Source of the DNA: CAUJIW01 sp963205175
GTDB lineage: Bacteria; Pseudomonadota; Alphaproteobacteria; Sphingomonadales; Sphingomonadaceae
Direction: 5' to 3' (one strand)
Assembly: GCA_041060555.1 (NCBI GenBank)
Contig: JBEUDS010000007.1
DNA: 64,000 nucleotides
Made by a program: the position numbers and the translations under genes. Positions 54,860 through 64,000 of this stretch are shown piece after piece. Below the pieces are notes generated by a model that saw nothing but the letters and a program-made list of their open reading frames with translations, was not told the DNA's origin and ran no database searches. Position 1 is the first letter of the stretch, and every line of letters starts with the position of its first letter.

Positions 54860-56080
54860 ATGCGCGCGCTCGACGATATCGTTGTACTGGATCTGAGCCG
54901 GGTGCTGGCCGGTCCTTGGGCGACCCAGACCCTGGCGGACCTTGGCGCCACCGTCATCAAGGTGGAGAAGCCGGGCGACGGTGATGACACCCGTGGCTGG
55001 GGGCCGCCGTTCCTCAGCGACCCCGAGACCGGCGCGCGGGCGGATGCCGCCTATTTTCTGGCCGCCAACCGGGGCAAACGCTCCATCACCGTCGACATGG
55101 CGACACCGGAGGGGCAGGACATCATTCGTGCACTGGCGCGCCAGGCCGACGTGGTGGTGGAGAACTACAAGCTCGGCGGGTTGCGCAAATACGGCCTCGA
55201 TCATGAAAGCCTGACCGCCCTCAATCCCCGGCTGGTCTACTGTTCGATCACCGGCTTCGGCCAGACCGGACCCTATGCGCCGCGTGCCGGCTATGATTTC
55301 CTGATCCAGGGCATGGGTGGCATGATGAGCGTGACGGGCGAGCGCGACGACCTGCCGGGCGGCGGGCCGCAGAAGGCGGGAGTCGCCATCGCCGATGTCG
55401 CCACCGGGCAGTATGCGGCCATCGCCATTCTGGCGGCGCTGCTGCAGCGCCAGCGTAGCGGGCGGGGCCAGCACATCGACCTCGCGCTCCTTGATGTCCA
55501 GGTGTTCAACATGGCCAATCAGGCATTGAGCTATCTCGTCAGCGGCCAGGCGCCAGTACGCATCGGCAATGGTCATGCGGCCGTGGTGCCCTATCAGAGC
55601 TTCCCCACCAGCGATGGCTTCGTCATCATCGCCGTTGGCAATGACGGCCAGTTCGCCCGGCTCGCCGGCGTGCTGGGAGCGCCGGAATGGGTGACCGACC
55701 CGCGCTTCGTCGACAATGCCGCCCGCGTCGCCAACCGGACGGCCCTGGTGCCGCTGATCGAGGCCCGGACCCGGCAGTGGACCATCGACTCGCTGATCAC
55801 CGCGCTGGGGGAGGTGGCGGTGCCGTGCGGGCCGATCAACACGCTTGACCGGGTGTTCGCCGATCCGCAGGTGCAGGCGCGCGGCCTGCGGGTCGAGGTG
55901 CCGCATGGCGGCCAGGGCACGGTGCCGGGAGTGGCGAGCCCCCTGCGGCTGGCGGACTCGCCGGTTGCATATGACCGGGGGCCGCCGCTGCTGGGCGAGC
56001 ACACCGACGAGGTGCTGGAATCGCTGCTCGGCCTTGACGACGCGGCGCGACAGGGATTGCGGGCGCGCGGCGTCATCTGA
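54860..56080 (+). CDS. class III CoA-transferase (CaiB/BaiF family)
   Basis: A 406-residue enzyme that moves CoA between carboxylic acids. Family stretches are VLDLSRVLAGPWATQTLADL near the start, ANRGKRSITVDM, GFGQTGPYAPRAGYDFLIQG with the catalytic aspartate (AGYD), and the late VPCGPINTLDRVFADPQVQARG. ATG 54860 with AGGAAAG upstream is preferred over a GTG two codons earlier. CaiB itself acts on carnitine and betaines, which is interesting beside the methylated-amine cluster, but the family is broad. Confidence 0.9.
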   Translation: MRALDDIVVLDLSRVLAGPWATQTLADLGATVIKVEKPGDGDDTRGWGPPFLSDPETGARADAAYFLAANRGKRSITVDMATPEGQDIIRALARQADVVVENYKLGGLRKYGLDHESLTALNPRLVYCSITGFGQTGPYAPRAGYDFLIQGMGGMMSVTGERDDLPGGGPQKAGVAIADVATGQYAAIAILAALLQRQRSGRGQHIDLALLDVQVFNMANQALSYLVSGQAPVRIGNGHAAVVPYQSFPTSDGFVIIAVGNDGQFARLAGVLGAPEWVTDPRFVDNAARVANRTALVPLIEARTRQWTIDSLITALGEVAVPCGPINTLDRVFADPQVQARGLRVEVPHGGQGTVPGVASPLRLADSPVAYDRGPPLLGEHTDEVLESLLGLDDAARQGLRARGVI

Positions 56081-56190
56081 AACGGCGCTGGCGCGCGCGT
56101 CATCGCGGGCGGGATCGGGCGCGGTGATGAACTTCTTGTGATGCGGCTATTGCGGCTTTCCTTGACCGGCGGGCGGGCTATAAGCTCCCT

Positions 56191-57606
56191 ATGGTAGAAC
56201 AGACCGCCAGCGAGACGGAGGAAGTTGGCCCGGCGCCCCATGAGGTGCTGGTCGACGGCCGGTTGCGTCCGCAGTTTGTCGCCGAGATCGCCAGCGCGGT
56301 CGAGGACGGCGACGTGTCTCGGGTGCGTGTGCTGGTCGAGCAGCTGCACCCGGCCGACATCGCCGACCTCATCGAGCTGATGGACGACGACCATCGCCCC
56401 GGCCTGCTGGCGGCGCTGGGCGAGAAGCTCGATGGCGAGACGCTGGCCGAACTCAACGACTGGGTCCGTGAGGACGTGGTGGAGTCGCTGAGCCCCAGTG
56501 ATCTCGCCAACGCCGTTACCCAGCTGGAAACCGATGACGCGGTTGCCATCATCGAGGATCTGGAAGCCGCCCAGCAGGAGCAGGTGCTCTCCGCCATGCC
56601 GGCCGAGGAGCGCGCCGCCATCGAGGAGGCGCTGACCTACCCGGAGGATTCCGCCGGCCGTCTGATGCAACGGGACCTGATCGCGGTGCCGGACTACTGG
56701 ACGGTCGGCCAGGTCATCGATTTCCTGCGTGAACATCAGGACCTCGCCATCGATTTCTGGGAGATTTTCGTCGTCGACCCCGGCCACAGGCCGGTGGGCA
56801 CCATCCGGCTGTCGTGGGTGCTGCGTTCGCCGCGCGCCGTCGCGGTCGCCGACCTGATGCAGCGCGAGCAGACGCTGATTCCGGTCTCCATGGATCGCGA
56901 GGATCTCGCCCGCCATTTCCAGAAGTACGCGCTGATTTCAGCGGCGGTGGTCGATGGCGCCGGCCGGCTGGTCGGGCAAATTACCGTCGATGACGTTGTG
57001 CACATCATCTCCGAGGAGGCGCACGAGGACGCGCTGAAGCTCGCCGGTGCCGGCGAGGGCGACATCAACGAGCCGATTGCGGACACGGTGCGGACCCGGG
57101 TGCGCTGGCTGGTCGTCAACTGTGGCACGGCGCTGATCGGCTCGCTGGTGATCTCGCTGTTCGAGGCCTCGATCGAGAAGCTGGTGGCGCTGGCGGTGCT
57201 GATGCCGATCGTCGCCTCGCTGGGCGGCAACGCCGGTACCCAGGCGATGGCGGTGGCGGTGCGGGCGCTGGCCACGGGCCAGCTGGGTGCGTCGAATGCC
57301 TGGCGCATTGTTGGTCGCGAGGTGCAGGTGGCGCTGGTCAATGGCAGTATCCTCGCGGTGCTGGTGGGGCTGCTGACCACATTGTATTTCGGATCGGTCG
57401 GTCTCGGGCTGGTGATCGCCGTCGCCATGATCTGCAACATCGCGGTGGCCGGTTTCTCCGGCGTGATGGTGCCGCTGGCGCTGCAGCGCATGAAGGTGGA
57501 CCCGGCCGTGGCGTCGTCGGTGTTCGTGACCATGACCACCGATGTCATGGGCTTTCTGGCGTTCCTGGGACTGGCCACCGCTGTCGGTGCCGCCAACCTG
57601 CAATAG
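56191..57606 (+). CDS. mgtE: magnesium transporter MgtE
   Basis: A 471-residue magnesium channel. An N-terminal helical domain (residues 25-145) is followed by two CBS domains (about 150-275), a plug helix and five membrane helices. The signature PIVASLGGNAGTQAMAV lies in the pore region, and the last helices have VMVPLALQRMKVDPAVASSVFVT. Cytoplasmic magnesium closes the channel through the N and CBS domains. The response regulator gene follows after 7 nt. Confidence 0.95.
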   Translation: MVEQTASETEEVGPAPHEVLVDGRLRPQFVAEIASAVEDGDVSRVRVLVEQLHPADIADLIELMDDDHRPGLLAALGEKLDGETLAELNDWVREDVVESLSPSDLANAVTQLETDDAVAIIEDLEAAQQEQVLSAMPAEERAAIEEALTYPEDSAGRLMQRDLIAVPDYWTVGQVIDFLREHQDLAIDFWEIFVVDPGHRPVGTIRLSWVLRSPRAVAVADLMQREQTLIPVSMDREDLARHFQKYALISAAVVDGAGRLVGQITVDDVVHIISEEAHEDALKLAGAGEGDINEPIADTVRTRVRWLVVNCGTALIGSLVISLFEASIEKLVALAVLMPIVASLGGNAGTQAMAVAVRALATGQLGASNAWRIVGREVQVALVNGSILAVLVGLLTTLYFGSVGLGLVIAVAMICNIAVAGFSGVMVPLALQRMKVDPAVASSVFVTMTTDVMGFLAFLGLATAVGAANLQ

Positions 57607-57613
57607 GAGCAAG

Positions 57614-58399
57614 ATGGCGGTGGAGGACGCGCCCCCTTCGGTCCTGCTGGTGGATGACGAGGCCCTGGTGTCGCGGCTGTACGCGCGAGCCGTGCAGGCC
57701 ATGGGGTTCCGCACGCAGTTTGCCAGCAATGGCCTGGAGGCGCTGGAGCAGGTGGCGCAGGAGCCGCCGGCGCTCATCATCACCGACCTCAACATGCCGG
57801 GTCTGTCAGGGGTCGGGCTGGTGGAGAAGCTGGTTCAGCACGGGGACAAGACGTTTCCGGTCATCCTGGCCAGCGGCGACGACACGGTGCCGGTGTTGCT
57901 CAACGGGCTGGCCGCGGGTGTTGACGACTTCCTGGTCAAGGGCATGCCTTTTGCTGTCTTCTCCGAGCGCATCCGCTTCTGGGTCGACGGGCCGTTTCGT
58001 GGCCTGCCCCGTCATATCCGCGCCGCCGCCCTCAAGACTTTCAGCCAGCTGGCGCCTTACGGGCCGCCGGTCAAGCGGCTGCGCGCCCCGGCCGACCTGC
58101 TGGTGGATCGCGCGCGGGCGACCATGGTCGACCTGCTCGGCGAGGCGGGTGACGGCTTCGGCCTGCGGGAGGTGGACCGCATCCGTTTCCTTGGTGTGCT
58201 CGACCAGGTGCTGGCCATCCTCTGCCGCACCAACGGACTGGCGCATCTGCGCCGGCCGGACGCCATGGTGGCGGTGATCAACCGGCTGCCGGTGTTCTGG
58301 CGCGCGCGGATCCTGCGTGAAGACGTGCCGCGTCTGGACAGTCTGATTGACGAGCCCACCTTCCGGCACGCTGCAAACAGTCTCGGCCTGCACCCCTGA
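57614..58399 (+). CDS. response regulator with uncharacterised C-terminal domain
   Basis: A 261-residue protein. Residues 8-130 are a receiver domain with Asp14, Asp15, the phosphoacceptor Asp58 (ITDLNMPG) and Lys109. The remaining 130 residues are helical with no DNA-binding or enzymatic motif I recognise (FWVDGPFRGLPRHIRAAALK). GGAG precedes ATG 57614, 7 nt after mgtE. No histidine kinase is adjacent. Co-transcription suggests a link to magnesium transport, or just a shared promoter. Confidence 0.83.
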   Translation: MAVEDAPPSVLLVDDEALVSRLYARAVQAMGFRTQFASNGLEALEQVAQEPPALIITDLNMPGLSGVGLVEKLVQHGDKTFPVILASGDDTVPVLLNGLAAGVDDFLVKGMPFAVFSERIRFWVDGPFRGLPRHIRAAALKTFSQLAPYGPPVKRLRAPADLLVDRARATMVDLLGEAGDGFGLREVDRIRFLGVLDQVLAILCRTNGLAHLRRPDAMVAVINRLPVFWRARILREDVPRLDSLIDEPTFRHAANSLGLHP

Positions 58400-58464
58400 T
58401 CGGACGCCGGACTCGCATTCTGCCGGTGCCGGTTGCCGGCGCGGGGGCGACCGCCCGTCGGGGC

Positions 58465-59130
58465 CTATCGCGTCGTTCCGACGAACTGGATTTCGCCACT
58501 GCCGGTGGTCGAGACCTCGCGGCTGGACGGGTTGCCATGGATGTGGATGTCGCCCGAGCCGGCGATCTTGGCCAGGGCGCTGGTGGTGGCGTGCGCCGAG
58601 ATGTCGCCCGAGCCGGCGATCTTCGCCTCGACCCGCCCGCAGCGGAGGTTGTGCGCGGCGATGTCGCCCGAGCCGGCAATCTTGGCGCTCAGTGTTTCGC
58701 AGGTGCCCGATGCCCTGATGTCGCCCGAGCCGGCGATGGCCAGGGTGATGGCCTTGGCCTGGATATTCTCCAGCGTGCCTTCACCGGAGCCCGAGATGGC
58801 GAAGCGGGAGATCGCCGGCATGGTGATGTACACGGTCACCGGCGGGTGGCTTTTCACATAGCCGATGACCAGCCGGCGCTTGGGCTTGAGGATGAGTGTC
58901 CCTTTCTCGACCACCGGATCGAGCAGGTCGAGCGCTTCACGCGTGCCTTTGGCGACAACGGCGAAGCCGGCGCCCTGCCGGATGATGGCATTGGTTGATC
59001 CTTCCACGGCAACGCCCTGGAAGTTATTCAGATCAAGACGCTTTTCCTCTGTTCCAGCGATTGCGCCGCCGGTCATGGCAAGGCCTGCAAGCACAATGAT
59101 TCCGGCGATACGGGTCCGGTGGTGGTGCAT
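58465..59130 (-). CDS. exported DUF2807 (head GIN domain) protein
   Basis: A 221-residue protein with a signal peptide (VLAGLAMTGGAIAG) and a right-handed beta-helix-like region with recurring AGSGDI every 20 or so residues (ISGSGEG, IAGSGDIRASG, IAGSGDIAAHN, IAGSGDISAHA, IAGSGDIHIHG, TGSGEI). This is the DUF2807 putative auto-transporter adhesin head pattern. Role unknown. At the DNA level the repeats are visible as a recurring GATGTCGCCCGAGCCGGCGA. Confidence 0.85.
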   Translation of the reverse strand: MHHHRTRIAGIIVLAGLAMTGGAIAGTEEKRLDLNNFQGVAVEGSTNAIIRQGAGFAVVAKGTREALDLLDPVVEKGTLILKPKRRLVIGYVKSHPPVTVYITMPAISRFAISGSGEGTLENIQAKAITLAIAGSGDIRASGTCETLSAKIAGSGDIAAHNLRCGRVEAKIAGSGDISAHATTSALAKIAGSGDIHIHGNPSSREVSTTGSGEIQFVGTTR

Positions 59131-59200
59131 GGTGTTTGCTCCCTTCGTGGAAAATGATCATGGTTGCAGTCGTACCACCTAAAGCCGATGGGAGACAGCG

Positions 59201-59464
59201 ATGAACGGAAAAGCAGTTGTGGCGATGGCAGGGACGGCCCTGCTGGGCGGCGTGGCCGGCACCATGCTGGCACAGCAGCCGGTGCAGGCCCAGATGCCGG
59301 CGTCAGGCGCCATCCATGTGGCGGCAACCACCGTTGGCACCACAAGTCACGCCTGGGCGGTCGACCCGCGTACCAGTCTGGTTATACATTGCGTGGCAAC
59401 CCAGCCGACGTCGGCGTCGTTCACCTGCCAATCGGCGGCACTGCCGGGCATGGGCGCGCCCTGA
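59201..59464 (+). CDS. small exported protein of unknown function
   Basis: An 87-residue protein with GGGAGA before ATG 59201, a signal-like start (VAMAGTALLGGVAGTMLAQQPVQAQ) and a 55-residue mature part with two cysteines (IHCVAT, FTCQSA) that could form a disulfide. I do not recognise a family. It is divergent from the DUF2807 gene with 70 bp between. Confidence 0.6.
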   Translation: MNGKAVVAMAGTALLGGVAGTMLAQQPVQAQMPASGAIHVAATTVGTTSHAWAVDPRTSLVIHCVATQPTSASFTCQSAALPGMGAP

Positions 59465-59522
59465 CGGCGGGTGTCCAGTTCTGATCGGGCCGGCCTGATC
59501 GGGCTGCCCTGATCGAGCGAGG

Positions 59523-60362
59523 TCAGGCCAGCGGCCAGGGCGTCTGGGTGGCCAGCACCGTTACCGGGTCGCCGGTCCTGAGCGTGCCGGCCCGCAAGGG
59601 TACCCCATTGATGCCGAACAGGACGCCGGTGATGCGCGGGTCAGCCGAGCGCCGCTGCCGTGCCAGCGTCGCCAGCGGCTCCTTGCCCATGCGCGCGCCT
59701 GTCGTCTGGTCGGTGGTGGTAACCACGCAGCGGTCGCAGGGTTTGACCAGGGCCAGTTCGATGTCGCCCAGCCGCAGGGTGCGCCAGTGATCCTCGGCCC
59801 AGGCGTCTGCGCCGTCGATGACGATGTTGGGACGGAAGCGCGTCATCGGCACCGCGGTACCGCCGGCCGCGACGATCGCCGCGTTCAGCGCCGCCAGTGA
59901 GGCGCGATTGGCGACGAGGACCGGGTAGGCATCGGCAAAGCTGACCGCACGAGCATCCGGCGCCCAGTCGGGATTGGGTCGCCGGCTGTCGGTCGATGGT
60001 TGCCAGACCAGCCGGACCTCGCGCCCGAGCCAGCAGCCCAGCCAGTCCTGTGCCGTTACCGCGTGGCGGGCGACGAGCGTATCACGCCAGACGGTGACGG
60101 CGAGGGTGGGCGCGTCGGCGGCCGGCGTGTCGACATGGCACGTGCCGTAACCGTCAACCGACAGGGTCAGGCCCGCACTGTGGGGGATGGCCTCCAACCG
60201 GGCCAGGCGGGGCTCGTCGCGTTGGGTGAGGAACCGCCCGTCGGCATCAACGACCATCCAGCGGCGGTCGCCGGCCAGGCCGTCGACGTCAACGTGTGCC
60301 CGGTCGAGCGCCAGGCCCCGGGCGGACTTGAGCGGATAGAGGTGGAGGCTGGCGATGCGCAT
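59523..60362 (-). CDS. MOSC domain protein (YcbX/mARC-like)
   Basis: A 279-residue molybdenum-cofactor protein. The N-terminal beta-barrel half begins MRIASLHLYPLKSARGLAL and contains GLAGDRRWMVVDADGRFLTQR. The MOSC half has TRFRPNIVIDG and KPCDRCVVTTTDQTTG, whose first cysteine corresponds to the Mo-ligand cysteine of YcbX and mARC. Relatives reduce N-hydroxylated bases. The window's own mod genes would supply molybdate. Confidence 0.88.
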   Translation of the reverse strand: MRIASLHLYPLKSARGLALDRAHVDVDGLAGDRRWMVVDADGRFLTQRDEPRLARLEAIPHSAGLTLSVDGYGTCHVDTPAADAPTLAVTVWRDTLVARHAVTAQDWLGCWLGREVRLVWQPSTDSRRPNPDWAPDARAVSFADAYPVLVANRASLAALNAAIVAAGGTAVPMTRFRPNIVIDGADAWAEDHWRTLRLGDIELALVKPCDRCVVTTTDQTTGARMGKEPLATLARQRRSADPRITGVLFGINGVPLRAGTLRTGDPVTVLATQTPWPLA

Positions 60363-60402
60363 GGGCCCTTATGCCAGCCCGCCCGGTCAGCGGAAAGGGG
60401 TG

Positions 60403-60876
60403 CTATCGCGGCCTGGGTTCGACGAAGCCGGCGACGAAAGTGAAGATGGGGGCCAGCAGGCCGGCCACGAATACCTCGTACCAGCCGAGGATCACGAACA
60501 GGCTGCCGCCCAGCGTGTAGGCCCACAAGATGAAGGCCAGCGTCGAGATGCCGGCGTGCAGTCGCCACGGCTGGTTGGGCTTGCGCTGGCGGTAGAGGTA
60601 GATCGGCGTGCCGACGACGCCGAGGCCGAACAGCAGCCAGGCGAGCAGCATCGCCGTCGCCGGCGCGCCCTGCGTCGCCGCCAGCGCCGTACTGTCGAGG
60701 CCATATTGCGAGGCCACCAGCTTGTCGGTGAAGGTGTAGAAGGCGACCGATTCGGCCGGGATGTATTTGACCAGGCGTTCCTTGTAGTCGTCGCCCGGTG
60801 TGACCGCGCCGGGCGTCGGCACCGACTTGAAAAGACTGGCGCCAGCGGCGCTGGCGGGCATGACGAGTCTCGACAT
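60403..60876 (-). CDS. hypothetical membrane protein
   Basis: A 157-residue protein with an N-terminal region of about 55 soluble residues (DYKERLVKYIPAESVAFYT) and three or four membrane helices (AMLLAWLLFGLGVVGTPIYL, LHAGISTLAFILWAYTLGG, a last hydrophobic segment). I recognise no catalytic motif. It is upstream of the MOSC gene on the same strand (40 bp). Confidence 0.7.
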   Translation of the reverse strand: MSRLVMPASAAGASLFKSVPTPGAVTPGDDYKERLVKYIPAESVAFYTFTDKLVASQYGLDSTALAATQGAPATAMLLAWLLFGLGVVGTPIYLYRQRKPNQPWRLHAGISTLAFILWAYTLGGSLFVILGWYEVFVAGLLAPIFTFVAGFVEPRPR

Positions 60877-61006
60877 GCGTGTTACCCCCGATCTGGTGTT
60901 GGTGAAGGCACGCGCCGCAACACGAAAAGGAGCAACATGGCGTCACACGCCGGCAATCCGGCATATGGGTTCTTACACTGATTCGCCGGTTCCCGCATCC
61001 GCAAGC

Positions 61007-61040
61007 CACAGCTGGAGCGGGCTATGCCGCGCCAGCTGTG
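61007..61040. terminator. strong stem-loop past the acyl-CoA dehydrogenase gene
   Basis: CACAGCTGG (61007-61015) and CCAGCTGTG (61032-61040) make a perfect 9-bp stem. Its 16-nt loop can form an inner GCGG/CCGC stem. It lies 23 bp downstream of the acyl-CoA dehydrogenase stop. No T run follows on either strand, so intrinsic termination is uncertain. Confidence 0.5.
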
Positions 61041-61063
61041 TGCCTTGCCGGTTGTGCGTGGCG

Positions 61064-62266
<1,203 letters not shown>

Positions 62267-62447
62267 TGAAGCCTCCCAAGGTAAAGCACGCAATGCAAGA
62301 GCGGGTGTCAATTCGGTGCACGCCTGTGCGGTCTGGTTCGCACCGCACGCACTGTGGCGCATTAAGACGTGGTTGGGCAATGGTGGCATTGCGCTGGCTC
62401 AACCCGACCGGCGATCGACAGGAGCCGGCAACGCGCCGCGACGGCCG

Positions 62448-62828
62448 TCAGTGGCCCGCCTGGTCGCTGCGTGCCGTCAGCGTCCGGTTGACCGCCTCGC
62501 CCAGCGCTTCCAGCGTGAACGGCTTGTCCAGGACGTCGGCGATCAGTTCGGAGAGATTGTAGGCGCGCTGACGCTCATGGGCATAGCCGGTCATCATCAG
62601 CACCGGCATCTCGGGGAAGTCGGCGCTTGCCTTGAGCGCAAGGGCGATGCCATCCATCACCGGCATCACGATGTCGGTGATCAGCAGGTCGAATGTCGCG
62701 CGCCCCAGTTCGCCGACGGCCGCACCGCCATCGGCTACCGCCACCACTTCATGTCCGAAGTGGATGAGGCCGCGCTCGACGAACTCACGCACCGCCGCAT
62801 TGTCTTCTGCCACGAGGATGCGCGCCAT
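62448..62828 (-). CDS. single-domain response regulator, CpdR-like
   Basis: A 126-residue receiver-only protein. Acidic pocket Glu8/Asp9, phosphoacceptor Asp52 in ITDIVMPVMDG, and Lys102 in LDKPF. The MARILVAEDN start and overall form resemble CpdR of alphaproteobacteria, which controls ClpXP proteolysis of cell-cycle regulators depending on phosphorylation. It follows the zinc-ribbon gene after 9 bp on the same strand. CpdR identity is probable, not certain. Confidence 0.8.
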   Translation of the reverse strand: MARILVAEDNAAVREFVERGLIHFGHEVVAVADGGAAVGELGRATFDLLITDIVMPVMDGIALALKASADFPEMPVLMMTGYAHERQRAYNLSELIADVLDKPFTLEALGEAVNRTLTARSDQAGH

Positions 62829-62837
62829 CGGACCGCC

Positions 62838-63839
62838 TCACTTCCCGTCTTTGCCATTCTCCCCGGCATCGAAACCAATGCGCAGTTTGCGCGCGGTCCG
62901 GGGGAAGTCCTGGACACTGGTGTCGAAAGCAACGGACTGGCCGCCAATCAGCTGCTCCGCTGGCGGCGGGAAGGTCCAGGTGAACACCACGTTGCCCTGA
63001 GCATCCATCATCGTGCCCTTGAGGTTGGGGATGCGCACGGTCTGGCTGGTGGGGTTCTCGATGGAGCCGGAAATGCGCTGGCGCATGCCGCCGTTTTCCA
63101 GCTCCACCGCCGGTGGTGGCGGCGGATAGGCGATCCGCAGCACGTTGGCCCCCGAGGGCTGGTTGACTTCGGGAGCCGTCGACAGCCCCAGCGTGGCGTA
63201 GATGCTGCGCATGATGCCGCTCTCCCGCCCCAGCGTGTCGCGCCACACCAGCAGATTGAAGCCGATCAGCACCACCAGGGCGCCACCGGCCAGCCAGGCG
63301 TAGAGCTTGGTGGGATTGCGCCGCCGCCGACGGTAGCTCGGGCTGCCGCGCCGGGCCGGCACCGAGGCGCGGCGCCCTGAACCGGAGCCGCGCCCCCGGG
63401 TTGGCCGACGCTCGAATTTCGGGCCCTCGTCGTCCGCCTCGGACGCCGCGCTCGTGTCGTGATCCTGCCGCGGGTCGTCGTTGTCGTGCAGCCCGGCGAA
63501 AGGCGAGGGCGCGTGCGGCGTCGGCCCCTCGACGGCCGGGGGTGCCACATCGGCATCCGTCGGCGGGGCCGTGCCGCCTGTGGCGGTGGTCGATCCTGTG
63601 CCGCCTGTGGCGGTGGTCGATCCTGTGCCGCCTGTGGCGGCGGTCGATCCTGTGCCGCCTGTGGCGGCGGTGGGGGCCAGGGCACTTGTGGCGACGATGT
63701 CGCGCGCCGCTTCCTCTTCCGCGGGGGCCTGGAACCAGCTGTGCTTGCACTGGGCGCAGCGCACCGTCCGGCCAGCCGGCCCAATGGCGGTATCGCTGAC
63801 CAGATAGCGCGTTCGGCAGCTCGGGCAGGTCAGAATCAT
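62838..63839 (-). CDS. MJ0042-type zinc-ribbon protein with membrane span (DUF3426-like)
   Basis: A 333-residue protein. An N-terminal zinc ribbon MILTCPSCRTRYLV and VRCAQCKHSWF (two CxxC) is followed by a low-complexity region with repeat TGGTGSTTA, an Arg-rich stretch before a single membrane helix (AWLAGGALVVLIGFNLLVW), and a C-terminal DUF3426-like beta domain (ISGSIENPTSQTVRIPNLKG). The family is often near cell-division genes in alphaproteobacteria. Function unknown. Confidence 0.85.
   Translation of the reverse strand: MILTCPSCRTRYLVSDTAIGPAGRTVRCAQCKHSWFQAPAEEEAARDIVATSALAPTAATGGTGSTAATGGTGSTTATGGTGSTTATGGTAPPTDADVAPPAVEGPTPHAPSPFAGLHDNDDPRQDHDTSAASEADDEGPKFERRPTRGRGSGSGRRASVPARRGSPSYRRRRRNPTKLYAWLAGGALVVLIGFNLLVWRDTLGRESGIMRSIYATLGLSTAPEVNQPSGANVLRIAYPPPPPAVELENGGMRQRISGSIENPTSQTVRIPNLKGTMMDAQGNVVFTWTFPPPAEQLIGGQSVAFDTSVQDFPRTARKLRIGFDAGENGKDGK
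63571..63678 (-). repeat. 27-bp in-frame minisatellite in the zinc-ribbon gene
   Basis: Four copies of a 27-bp unit begin at 63571, 63598, 63625 and 63652; the last is diverged. Each encodes the nine-residue unit TGGTGSTTA or a variant. Copy number changes would keep the frame. Confidence 0.85.
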
Positions 63840-64000
63840 GCTAAACCGTCGAACTCATTCGTCGAAAATTATCAACCCCTCGTCCCGTCCGGGGGCATTG
63901 CCGGGGCCGGACGGTATCGCGGCGCACTATCCACGGCTTCTTGACGGAGTGCAAGCGTCCTAACATGCCATCGTGCTTGGGGTTTGCCTTTGCCGGCGGC
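63840..64000. other. intergenic end of window
   Basis: 161 bp upstream of the zinc-ribbon gene. An ATG at 63965 opens a plus-strand frame to the window edge, but twelve codons are too few to call. Nothing else is recognised. Confidence 0.4.

Noticed and set aside
58465..58780. CRISPR-like or satellite repeat suggested by recurring GATGTCGCCCGAGCCGGCGA
   Set aside because: The repeats are irregularly spaced, in frame and encode the AGSGDI turns of the DUF2807 protein.

Overview
The window is GC-rich bacterial chromosome, most likely from an alphaproteobacterium. The signs are a CpdR-like single-domain response regulator beside an MJ0042-type zinc-ribbon protein, two-gene cydA/cydB with a tiny cydX, TonB receptors including one paired with a TPR sulfotransferase, and a heat-shock-like promoter in alphaproteobacterial form. 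Genus was not determined. I see no insertion sequence, integrase, prophage, plasmid function or CRISPR array. The only RNA gene is one tRNA-Arg(CCU), and there is one clear cobalamin riboswitch.

Layout. 1-5.6 kb: a catabolic operon with the end of a meta-cleavage pathway (a 5'-truncated 2-hydroxypentadienoate hydratase, acylating acetaldehyde dehydrogenase, hydroxy-oxovalerate aldolase), a TMADH/FadH-type flavoenzyme and an FMN reductase. 5.7-7.5 kb: a sulfide-detoxification pair (persulfide dioxygenase-like hydrolase and TauE exporter) behind an AT-rich palindromic operator. 7.5-14.5 kb: cytochrome bd oxidase cydA-cydB-cydX with a membrane TlpA-like thioredoxin, divergent from cydDC. 14.5-21.1 kb: a complete RND efflux pump (MFP, pump, outer-membrane channel) divergent from its TetR regulator, with a 14-bp palindromic operator. 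21.1-24.6 kb: an apparently exported catalase-peroxidase flanked by two small c-type cytochromes, one lacking the usual methionine ligand.

24.8-30.9 kb: an SDR, a 2H phosphoesterase, the conserved tesA / ybbA-ybbP group and a Bax-inhibitor-1 family membrane protein with an RpoH-like promoter. 31-36.1 kb: cobalamin riboswitch followed by overlapping btuB-btuF-btuC-btuD. 36.3-40.8 kb: propionyl-CoA synthetase, then a molybdate system (modE-like regulator, modA, modB, short modC) with no molybdate-binding MOP domain on either the regulator or the ATPase. 41-45.5 kb: tRNA, family 5 uracil-DNA glycosylase, folK, and a divergent pair of exported hydrolases (amidohydrolase and M20 peptidase).

45.5-54.6 kb: a minus-strand cluster of TPR-sulfotransferase, TonB receptor, Rieske monooxygenase, APC permease and a TMADH-like demethylase. 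I read it as an uptake and N-demethylation module for an unidentified methylated amine or betaine; it is the best candidate for an undescribed system, together with the exported KatG/cytochrome c group. 54.9-64 kb: class III CoA-transferase, MgtE with a response regulator, an exported DUF2807 protein, a small exported protein, a MOSC protein, an acyl-CoA dehydrogenase, the CpdR-like regulator and the zinc-ribbon protein.

Most intergenic gaps are under 300 bp. The one long gap (30951-31454) holds a terminator and the riboswitch.
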